Of a DNA stretch of 60,691 nt, positions 40,706 through 47,973 are shown in pieces (the stretch's first letter is position 1; each line of letters opens with the position of its first letter). The notes below the pieces were generated by a model. That model saw only the letters and a list, made by a program, of their open reading frames with translations, had not been told where the DNA came from and did no database searches. The stretch is from positions 1-60,691 of the forward strand of contig CAZRWL010000004.1 in assembly GCA_964603935.1 (NCBI GenBank), in the 5' to 3' direction. The position numbers and the translations under genes were made by a program. The DNA is from GWB1-37-8 sp964603935 (lineage in GTDB: Bacteria > Patescibacteriota > Microgenomatia > Levybacterales > UBA12049).

Positions 40706-41458
40706 CTATTGAAGTACCGCCCAATTATCCGAATCTTCTTGACTATCAAAGTGGGGTCCTTCCCCTTGATACCGACATGGATTTTGATCTCTTTCTGCTT
40801 TGGAGATTAGAAGATCGTCTTTTGAAATACCTTTCCGCCGATATTCTGCCAATACGCTATCGCTCATGTGATCAAAAACTGAATCTAAATCTGAAAAAGG
40901 CGCTGTCCAACCATCTATTTTTTTGGGAGGAAAACCGCTTTTTCCATATACGATGTCAAAAGAATCTCCGCGCTTTTCAGAAATCGCAGCCCATCCAATC
41001 AGTTCCCCGGCTTTAACCTTATTACCCAACTTCAAATCAGATATTACATCTATATGCTGAACGCTAAACGACCATACCCCAAAAGGAGGCACCATAGCAA
41101 ATATTTGCATGGGGGTAATCCAAATTTCACCTTCAAGATTTTCGTTTGGATCGGAGCGAAGGTCCGCAACATAACCGTCATATGGGGAATAAATCTCAAT
41201 CGTTTTATTTTGGTTATATTCGGGTTTTACCCAAAAGTAGTGCTTCATATTCCTTCTTCCCTCCCTCTGATCTTGAGGAACAGTTACATGTCCTGCGCAA
41301 CTTCTGTACTTAGAAATCTTTTCTATTTTGTTCAAGTCAACAAAATTGGCAGTAATCACGGGTGGAAGCTTGCCTTGCGCGGACCTAAGAGACAGGAAAA
41401 TCATTGATATCAACCCTAAAATTAAAATGCCAATTCCTGCTAATATTCTTTTTAACAC
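40706..41458 (-). CDS. Membrane-anchored M23-like (duplicated hybrid motif) protein
   Basis: 250 residues. One N-terminal membrane helix (ILAGIGILILGLISMIFL), then a beta-rich domain. IEIYSPYDGYVADLRSD, FSVQHIDVISDLKLGNKVKAGELIGWA resembles the duplicated hybrid motif of M23 peptidases, with a His-Ile-Asp in place of the catalytic H-x-H. The full zinc set is not visible, so it may bind rather than cut peptidoglycan. LRSAQGKL after the helix may be a repeat-derived peptide. It stands alone. Confidence 0.55.
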   Translation of the reverse strand: MLKRILAGIGILILGLISMIFLSLRSAQGKLPPVITANFVDLNKIEKISKYRSCAGHVTVPQDQREGRRNMKHYFWVKPEYNQNKTIEIYSPYDGYVADLRSDPNENLEGEIWITPMQIFAMVPPFGVWSFSVQHIDVISDLKLGNKVKAGELIGWAAISEKRGDSFDIVYGKSGFPPKKIDGWTAPFSDLDSVFDHMSDSVLAEYRRKGISKDDLLISKAERDQNPCRYQGEGPHFDSQEDSDNWAVLQ

Positions 41459-41510
41459 TACTTAAGTTAATCAAATTCCCTAAGCGATTGTCAAATTTAG
41501 TCACGTACTG

Positions 41511-42197
41511 TTATGCTGTAAATGGCAAATTATACTCTTCTTTCTGCAGAAAAGATTCTTTTTCCAAATCACTTAAGCTTTTAATAACCAAAAATTTACC
41601 TTGGCGGCCAATAATTTTTTTCCTTTCAATCTGCTTTATGATAATACTTACTGTTTCCCGGGTTATAACTGCAATATTGGCGATATCCTGATGTGTCAAG
41701 GGCAACTTAATAATAATATATCCATCTTTGCCTGTTTTTTCACCAAAACGCTTTGCCAAAATAACTAGAACCGAAATAATTCTGCTATACGCATTTCCGG
41801 AAAGAACATGTCCGATATTGATTATCAGCGCGTTCAAACCTGTCAGTATACGGCTGAATAATTCAAAAAGCACATCCGGATTTTCCTTGAGGAATATGAG
41901 GAGTTCTTCTTTTGGCGCCCGTTGCAACTGCACCTCCGACATCGCCTGATAAAAATATATATTCGGGATATTATTTATTGCCCAAATCATCGGGAAATAT
42001 GATCCCGCCTTAAAAATATTTACTGTTAGCTCTCTTCCGTCCTCCATGATCAAATTCATTTTTACATATCCTGATTTTACATAGCACACGCCCCGAGGCG
42101 TATCTTCACCCCTAATTACATTTTCTCCCTTTTTGTAAGTCAACACTTTAAATTTAGAAAAAAAATTATCAACCTTTTGCTGAATATTTTTATCCAT
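41511..42197 (-). CDS. Crp/Fnr-family transcription regulator
   Basis: 228 residues: an N-terminal cyclic-nucleotide-type beta-roll (YKKGENVIRGEDTPRGVCYVKSGYVKMNLIMEDGRELTV), a dimer helix, then a Crp-type winged helix (LPLTHQDIANIAVITRETVSIIIKQIERKKII). No iron-sulphur cysteine cluster is seen in the N-terminus, so it is not an obvious Fnr oxygen sensor. The ligand is unknown. It lies just downstream of the MacAB-like efflux genes on the same strand. Confidence 0.9.
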   Translation of the reverse strand: MDKNIQQKVDNFFSKFKVLTYKKGENVIRGEDTPRGVCYVKSGYVKMNLIMEDGRELTVNIFKAGSYFPMIWAINNIPNIYFYQAMSEVQLQRAPKEELLIFLKENPDVLFELFSRILTGLNALIINIGHVLSGNAYSRIISVLVILAKRFGEKTGKDGYIIIKLPLTHQDIANIAVITRETVSIIIKQIERKKIIGRQGKFLVIKSLSDLEKESFLQKEEYNLPFTA

Positions 42198-42279
42198 ACA
42201 AGTACTTTATACAATTTTAGAGCCAAATTTACAAATTTTATGCCGCATTTTTCTCTTAATACGCACGAAGAAAATATTT

Positions 42280-43470
42280 TTATTCATACCTTAATGCCTG
42301 GATGGGATCAAGGCGTGAGGCGCGGATTGCCGGAGCAACCCCGAAAATCACCCCGACCGCTGCTGAAAACCCAAACGACAAGAATACCGACCACAAAGGA
42401 ACTGTTGTGGTAAAAAACCTTCCGACAATTAATGACAACCCAACGCCAATCAAAATTCCTATTACTCCCCCAAACCCCGAAAGAACCACAGCTTCTATCA
42501 AAAACTGGTTTCTGATGTCAGACGGTTTTGCCCCGATTGCTTTTCTAAGCCCTATCTCCCTTGTTCTTTCCGTCACGGACACAAGCATAATATTCATAAT
42601 CCCGATTCCCCCGACTATCAGAGAGATTGCGGAAATTCCGCCCAAAGCCATAGCCAATACCCCTGTGATTTGCGATATGGTGGACAGAGTTTGTTCCTGA
42701 CTTTGAACGGTAAATTCATCCTCCGAAAGCCTTTTTTTGAGGATTTGCGTTGCCTTCGTCTGAACACTTTTAACCTCCTGCGAATTATTTACCGAAATAT
42801 ATATCGTATTCAGCCTGTCTATTCCGAACTGCCTTTGAGCGCTTGTTATAGGAATGAAAATAGAATTATCCTGATCTATGCCGAAGATTGATCCGCGCGA
42901 TGCCAAAACTCCAATCACCGTATATTTTAATCCCGCTACGTCAATTTTCCTGCCGATTGCCGATTTTGCTCCAAACAAACTACTCACTACTGTCGGGCCG
43001 ACAACCGCAACTTTGCGCAAACTTCGCTGTTCGGAAATCCTGAAAAATCTGCCCTCTGCAAGGGCAATGGAAATTGTTTGCGGATAATTTGCCTCAACGC
43101 CAAACACTGCAGCCCCTTTATCTGTTTTGCTTGCATATTTCAAGGTCGCCTGCCTTTGCACAACTGCGCTAATCTGCGCTTGGAAAGATAGCTTTGATCT
43201 TAAATTAACGCTATCCGCATAGACCAGCCTATTCGCCTGCACTCCTCCGGGAGATCTTGCGCCTCCGATTCTCCCCGGAATAACAAAAAGCAGATTTGCT
43301 CCCAGACCCTGTATCTGATTCGTAATAAAGGTTTTAAGACCGGTAACAATAGAAATGAGTAAAATTACCGAAGTTACGCCGATTACAATTCCCAAAACCG
43401 TTAAAAACGATCTCATCCTGTTAGCCAAAATAGAAGTAAAAGCTGATTTTGCTATTTCAAAAATATCCAT
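42280..43470 (-). CDS. MacB-type ABC transporter permease
   Basis: 396 residues. TM1 after MRSFLTVLGIVIGVTSVILLISIV, a large MacB periplasmic-type core domain (IPGRIGG...SSLFGAKSAIGRKIDVAG), then three C-terminal helices starting GGISAISLIVGGIGIMNIMLVSVTERTREIGLRKAIGA, the FtsX signature. It works as a mechanotransmission efflux permease with the ATPase encoded just upstream. The start MDIFEIAKSAF is chosen; the frame opens eight codons earlier, with an 11-base overlap. Confidence 0.93.
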   Translation of the reverse strand: MDIFEIAKSAFTSILANRMRSFLTVLGIVIGVTSVILLISIVTGLKTFITNQIQGLGANLLFVIPGRIGGARSPGGVQANRLVYADSVNLRSKLSFQAQISAVVQRQATLKYASKTDKGAAVFGVEANYPQTISIALAEGRFFRISEQRSLRKVAVVGPTVVSSLFGAKSAIGRKIDVAGLKYTVIGVLASRGSIFGIDQDNSIFIPITSAQRQFGIDRLNTIYISVNNSQEVKSVQTKATQILKKRLSEDEFTVQSQEQTLSTISQITGVLAMALGGISAISLIVGGIGIMNIMLVSVTERTREIGLRKAIGAKPSDIRNQFLIEAVVLSGFGGVIGILIGVGLSLIVGRFFTTTVPLWSVFLSFGFSAAVGVIFGVAPAIRASRLDPIQALRYE

Positions 43471-43483
43471 ATCCTGAAAATTT

Positions 43484-44152
43484 CTAAAAAACACTCCCGT
43501 CTTTGATTTTTATAATTCTTTTTGCCTCTCTGGCAATATTTTTCTCATGAGTAATCATGATAATTGTTTTGCCCTCCCTATGCAGTTTTTTAAAAATCCG
43601 CATAATCTCCTCTCCTGATTTTGAATCCAAATTTCCTGTCGGTTCATCCGCCAGTAAAATTTCAGGGTTAGTTACCAAAGCCCTTGCAATAGCCACCCTT
43701 TGCTGCTGTCCTCCGGAAAGCTGATTAGAAAAAGATGTTAATTTATCACCTAATCCTACATCTTCCAATTCTTTTTTCGCGCGCATTTCCCTTTCCCCGC
43801 GCTCTACTCCCGCGTACATTAAAGGAAGAGTAACGTTGTCTAAAGCCGATGTCCGGGGCAGTAAATTAAACGCCTGAAAGACAAAGCCTATTTTTTTATT
43901 TCTGATTTCCGCAAGCTTATCCTCCGTAAAACAAGAAGTATCTTCGTGGTTTAATTCGTAAATGCCCCTTGTTGGTTTGTCCAAAAGACCGATTATATGC
44001 ATCAGGGTTGATTTGCCCGAGCCTGATGCTCCAATAATCGCAACGAACTCCCCTTTCTTAATTGAAATATTGACATTTTTTAAAGCTTGAAAGGACACTT
44101 CTCCGGTTTTGTAGATTTTGCTTATCTTTGAAAGCTTAACTGCTGTAATCAT
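43484..44152 (-). CDS. MacB/LolD-type ABC transporter ATPase
   Basis: 222 residues: Walker A GASGSGKST, Q-loop FVFQAFNLLPRTSALDNV, signature LSGGQQQRVAIARAL, Walker B ILLADEPTGNLDS, H-loop MITHE. It powers the FtsX-type permease encoded next. Its start overlaps the adaptor gene by 4 bases, so adaptor, ATPase and permease form one operon. Substrate unknown; export of a peptide, drug or metal complex is possible given the copper genes upstream. Confidence 0.95.
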   Translation of the reverse strand: MITAVKLSKISKIYKTGEVSFQALKNVNISIKKGEFVAIIGASGSGKSTLMHIIGLLDKPTRGIYELNHEDTSCFTEDKLAEIRNKKIGFVFQAFNLLPRTSALDNVTLPLMYAGVERGEREMRAKKELEDVGLGDKLTSFSNQLSGGQQQRVAIARALVTNPEILLADEPTGNLDSKSGEEIMRIFKKLHREGKTIIMITHEKNIAREAKRIIKIKDGSVF

Positions 44153-45183
44153 CTTGCTCTTATTCCGCTTCTATTATTTCGATTGATAGCATTTCCCGCG
44201 GATGGAGGATTCAAAAGTACTCTTTGTTTTTCCTGCAAGCCTTTAACAATTTCAACGCTTACGTCCGAACTGATTCCGGGACTAACTCCAACAGGAGTCA
44301 AACCCTTCTGCGACTGAACAAAAACAGTATTGTCTTCCCGCAAAGCCTCTATGGGAATTGTTAAGACATTTTTTGCGCTTTTTATTATGATTGTCGCTTC
44401 TCCGCTTAGGCCATTCACGAAATTCTCGGGAGAACTGTCAAGCCTTATTCTGACAGTAACCGCATTGGCTCCGGAAGAGGTAGTTTTAATCTGAGGTAAA
44501 ATTTTGGCAACCTCGCCTGCATACGCAGTCGGATATGCGTCAAGAGCTACAACTGCAGAAAGTCCGATTGTTATTTTTCCGATATCCGCTTCGTCAATAT
44601 CCGTATCGAAAAAAACTTGCGAATTATCAACCACCTGCGCAATTACATCTGCCGCTGAAACATTTTGTCCGGCCACATTAAGCGCTTGAATAACAATTCC
44701 CGGAATGGGAGAATACAAAACCGAATCACTCAGCGCTTGTTTGGCAGCCAATAACCCTTCATATGCGTTATCCTGCGCCGCCTCGGCTGTTGTCCTTGTC
44801 TGTCTTTGAGCAAAAGTTTCCGCATTGCCGACATCTTTTAAATCATCATGTATTTTGTCAACAATTGCCCTTTTGTCCCGCAAAGTATTTTCCGTTTCCC
44901 GCAAAGCAATATTCAAAGTCTCTGTATCCAAACCGCCGATAATTTGCCATTGAGAAACAATGTCTCCCGCGTCAACATTCATGTATGCTAATTTTCCGCT
45001 GGTTTTAAAATGCAAATTTACGCTGTTTTTTCCGGTCAACGTGCCGGCGCCCGAAACTTCCTCACGTATATTCTCTCTTTTAACAGAAACAAATTGAAGG
45101 GGAACAGGTTTTTTTCTATTTGAAAAAATAAAAAAACCAACCAGAATAATAGCAATAAATAAAATCCAGCCCCAATATTTCAC
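44149..45183 (-). CDS. HlyD/MacA-type efflux adaptor
   Basis: 344 residues: an N-terminal membrane anchor (GWILFIAIILVGFFIFS), lipoyl-type barrel halves around a helical hairpin (DTETLNIALRETENTLRDKRAIVDKIHDDL), and beta-barrel domains (ADVIAQVVDNSQVFFDTDIDEADIGKI, VLTIPIEALREDNTVFV). Membrane fusion proteins link an ABC pump to outer envelope parts. Here, with no outer membrane expected in such cells, it would work like Gram-positive MacA homologues. It starts 38 bases after the flavin-reductase fusion gene. Confidence 0.92.
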   Translation of the reverse strand: MKYWGWILFIAIILVGFFIFSNRKKPVPLQFVSVKRENIREEVSGAGTLTGKNSVNLHFKTSGKLAYMNVDAGDIVSQWQIIGGLDTETLNIALRETENTLRDKRAIVDKIHDDLKDVGNAETFAQRQTRTTAEAAQDNAYEGLLAAKQALSDSVLYSPIPGIVIQALNVAGQNVSAADVIAQVVDNSQVFFDTDIDEADIGKITIGLSAVVALDAYPTAYAGEVAKILPQIKTTSSGANAVTVRIRLDSSPENFVNGLSGEATIIIKSAKNVLTIPIEALREDNTVFVQSQKGLTPVGVSPGISSDVSVEIVKGLQEKQRVLLNPPSAGNAINRNNRSGIRAR

Positions 45184-45221
45184 GCTACGGATTATATCAC
45201 GTTCTGATCTTCCGATTATTA

Positions 45222-46709
45222 TTAAACGTATCCCGGGAAGAAGTCAATCTTAACTTGATCTGAACTAATACCCATACTTTTCAAAGTTTGCTCAAAACCT
45301 GAGACCATCGCATGCGGTCCGGAAAGATAAAACAATCTTTCTTTCCAATCCAAAACCTCTTCTTTAATCATTTTTGCGTCAATTCTTCCTATCTTTCCCT
45401 TCCAACCAGCAGGAATTTCCCCGGTCAATGTGTAAACAGTTTTTATTCCCAGACTGGAAAATGCTTGATTCCAAACATCCGTATACATAATTTCCGATGC
45501 GAATTTATTTGAATAAAGCAAAATAATATCCCTTTTCTCTCCCTTGTCTAAAAGATATTTAGTCATACTTCTGTAGGGCGTAATTCCTATTCCTCCGGCA
45601 ATAAATACGATCTTTTTGCTTACGTCTCCGGGCAAAATAAATGTACCTGCCAACTGCGCTCCTGCCAAAGGAGTTTTATGATCAAGATTTGCTAATGCTT
45701 TTTTAAAACTGCTTCCATTGGAATAAAGTTTAATTCCAAGTTTTAAGATATTCTCTGTCGGCGAAGATGCAATGGTAAAATATCTCCTGTTACCTCTGCT
45801 GTCGGATTTATCGTGCGGCAAAGTCCATTCCAGATATTGTCCGGGAACAAAATCGATTTTTTTATCCGGATTGAAAGTAAAATCAAGAATATCCGGTCCG
45901 ATTTTCAGCTTCTTCTTTAAAGTTAAAAGTAATTTTTGTTTCGGACTGACAAGGTAAGAAAAAATATTCCCCAACACGAGAGCAATTTCCGGAGTTAAGT
46001 AAATCACTCCCATACCAACTAAAATCCCATACAATATTCTCCATGCTTTCGAAGGAGGAGTTGTCAATGGTTCCGTCAACATGATAAATGCGAGGAAAAA
46101 TAATGCTGATTGAAAAAAAATTGTCTTTAATGATCCGATTAAATCTCCATGATTAAAGTATGCAAAACCCAAAACAACAATCGCTGCCGTAGCTAAAAAA
46201 CTGAATAGCAAATCTTCTCTCTGAATTTTTTTGACTATCAACAATCCGCCCAAAACAACAAACGGCATCATCCATGCGTTCCCCACCCACCAGCTTGCAT
46301 ACTGGCCGATAATAATCGGAGTTAGCACTACCGCAATGGCAGCCGGATTAAAAATATGCTTCCTGTTAATCGCCAATATATATTTTGATGCCATAGACAA
46401 AACACCAACCGATCCTAATAATGCAAACGAGCGGAAAGAAAATGAAGGAGTAACAATAAGGGCCAAAATAAGAGCAGTTATGTATACCGATTCTATATTG
46501 GCCGGAACTTTAAGAACAGAGGTAAAAATTTTGTTGGATATCCAGCATATTGAAATAAGAAAAAAAACTGAAAAAATTATTTCATATGGAAAAAAAGGAA
46601 GAACTCCAAAAAAACTTAGCGCGAACGCAATCACGACGAAGATAATTAAAAAATACAGCACAAGCCTGTACATTGTAATTCTGTCCAGAAAATTATCTAT
46701 CAAGTTCAT
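45222..46709 (-). CDS. NqrB/RnfD-like membrane domain fused to a flavin reductase
   Basis: 495 residues. Residues about 1-255 form eight or more transmembrane helices of the NqrB/RnfD type (NRKHIFNPAAIAVVLTPIIIG, LAFIMLTEPLTTPPSKAWR). Residues about 260-495 are a ferredoxin-NADP reductase-type unit: FVPGQYLEWTLP and RRYFTIASSP (FAD), IVFIAGGIGITPYRSM (NAD(P)H) and FYLSGPHAMVSGFEQTLKSMGI. It can carry electrons from NAD(P)H across the membrane. It is the last gene of the copper operon and overlaps the HMA gene by 4 bases, so a role in metal reduction is plausible. Confidence 0.85.
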   Translation of the reverse strand: MNLIDNFLDRITMYRLVLYFLIIFVVIAFALSFFGVLPFFPYEIIFSVFFLISICWISNKIFTSVLKVPANIESVYITALILALIVTPSFSFRSFALLGSVGVLSMASKYILAINRKHIFNPAAIAVVLTPIIIGQYASWWVGNAWMMPFVVLGGLLIVKKIQREDLLFSFLATAAIVVLGFAYFNHGDLIGSLKTIFFQSALFFLAFIMLTEPLTTPPSKAWRILYGILVGMGVIYLTPEIALVLGNIFSYLVSPKQKLLLTLKKKLKIGPDILDFTFNPDKKIDFVPGQYLEWTLPHDKSDSRGNRRYFTIASSPTENILKLGIKLYSNGSSFKKALANLDHKTPLAGAQLAGTFILPGDVSKKIVFIAGGIGITPYRSMTKYLLDKGEKRDIILLYSNKFASEIMYTDVWNQAFSSLGIKTVYTLTGEIPAGWKGKIGRIDAKMIKEEVLDWKERLFYLSGPHAMVSGFEQTLKSMGISSDQVKIDFFPGYV

Positions 46710-46915
46710 GACAATGAAGCTTTGTAGCCGGTTTTTTTTATTTGGTCTATTATTGCTTGGGGTTTTATTCTCTCTTCATCGAACTCAACCTCAGTCTCTT
46801 GTTTTGCATAGCTGGTTTTAGCGTTTTTCACACCCAAATCTTCCAGATCAAAATCAATGCTCATCGCGCAGCTGACGCAATGCATCCCTTCAATTTTAAA
46901 TTTTAATTTTTTCAT
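46706..46915 (-). CDS. HMA-domain copper chaperone (CopZ-like)
   Basis: 69 residues, a single heavy-metal-associated domain. IEGMHCVSC supplies the CxxC copper ligands (Cys13, Cys16), and the C-terminal IIDQIKKTGYKAS is the usual end. It should pass Cu(I) to CopA. It overlaps the next gene by 4 bases and lies in the CsoR-headed operon. CopA has its own HMA domain with the same motif. Confidence 0.92.
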   Translation of the reverse strand: MKKLKFKIEGMHCVSCAMSIDFDLEDLGVKNAKTSYAKQETEVEFDEERIKPQAIIDQIKKTGYKASLS

Positions 46916-46919
46916 AAAA

Positions 46920-46944
46920 GATCCTTCGACTTCGCTCAGGATGA
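46920..46944. repeat. Palindromic repeat (intergenic)
   Basis: ATCCTTCGACTTC then GCTCAGGAT, in the 40-base gap between the SafE-cupredoxin gene and the HMA gene. Confidence 0.7.
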
Positions 46945-46955
46945 TTTGACTGCTG

Positions 46956-47972
46956 TCAAATCACCTCGATCACTCCCCTATACATTCCCATTGAGCAGGA
47001 AAACGGAATGGGTCCTGTTTTCTGAGGAGTAAAGGTTATTGTTTGCGTTTCGTTCGGCTGTAAATTCTTGCTTATTCCAAGCTGGGGAATCCTGAATGCG
47101 GATGCGCAGCTGTATGCGTCTTTACCAATCAGCTTAATTGTTACAGGAGACCCTTTTCTGACCTTAATGTAATTTGGCGAGTAACCCTGAGGAGTAATAA
47201 TAATTTCCGCATTTTGACTTATTTGCGTATTGTTATTTTGAGCCGGATTTGCGCCAAAGACAATTAGAACATCCTCTGTTACAGACTGTATTGATATGGG
47301 CGAACCGCCGGCTACCAATGCTCCATTTGCAGAAGTTATTCCCAGATACAAAACAGCAATAGCTGCTATTTTCAAAAACTTTTCTCTGAAGTTATCCCCC
47401 AAAATACTGGTTATCCAGCCTATTCCGAAAAATAAAGGCATTGTTCCCAAAACAAAAGCAGCCATAATCGCAGCTCCCAGAAAAGCGTTTGCACTGCTAA
47501 TAGCCAAAGCTTCCATCGCCAAGGTGGTACCGCAGGGAATAAAAATAGTCATAGCTCCCAAAAAGATAGGCGCAAATAAGTCTTTACTTTTAGATTGATT
47601 TCTGACTCGCCTTGTCAAAAATTTTGGCGGCTGAATAACCGCATATCTGAAAACCGGGTGCACCTCCAAAAGATTGAAAGCAACAGCAACCATGTAAATT
47701 CCGGCCGCAAATTGCATGATTATTTGCGCTTGCTGACTTATACCAATTGCTCCTCCAAAAGCACCAAGAATAAATCCCAATATCGAATAAGAAACTAATT
47801 TCGCCAGTAAAAAAGCAAGGGTCGGAAAAATCGTATTTTTTCGGTTAATTCCCCTTTCGATTTCCTCTTCTTCTTTGGCTGCGATAACTGATGCCAAAAG
47901 CCCGCCCTGAACAGCAAGGCAAGTCAATCCTCCAACAGTAAGACCGGTGATAAATATTACCCACAAATCCAT
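46956..47972 (-). CDS. SafE/UreH-type membrane protein fused to a cupredoxin
   Basis: 338 residues. Residues about 1-215 are six or seven helices of the TauE/SafE, DsbD-like type (GLTVGGLTCLAVQGGLLASVI, TIFIPCGTTLAMEALAISSANAFLGA), with a Cys in each half. Residues about 250-338 are a cupredoxin domain (IIITPQGYSPNYIKVRKGSPVTIKL...PFSCSMGMYRGVIEVI), where Cys and the Met-Gly-Met pair can bind copper. It may move reductant or copper over the membrane. It follows copA by 1 base. The cupredoxin is a paralogue of the one at 50378. Confidence 0.85.
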   Translation of the reverse strand: MDLWVIFITGLTVGGLTCLAVQGGLLASVIAAKEEEEIERGINRKNTIFPTLAFLLAKLVSYSILGFILGAFGGAIGISQQAQIIMQFAAGIYMVAVAFNLLEVHPVFRYAVIQPPKFLTRRVRNQSKSKDLFAPIFLGAMTIFIPCGTTLAMEALAISSANAFLGAAIMAAFVLGTMPLFFGIGWITSILGDNFREKFLKIAAIAVLYLGITSANGALVAGGSPISIQSVTEDVLIVFGANPAQNNNTQISQNAEIIITPQGYSPNYIKVRKGSPVTIKLIGKDAYSCASAFRIPQLGISKNLQPNETQTITFTPQKTGPIPFSCSMGMYRGVIEVI

Positions 47973-47973
47973 A

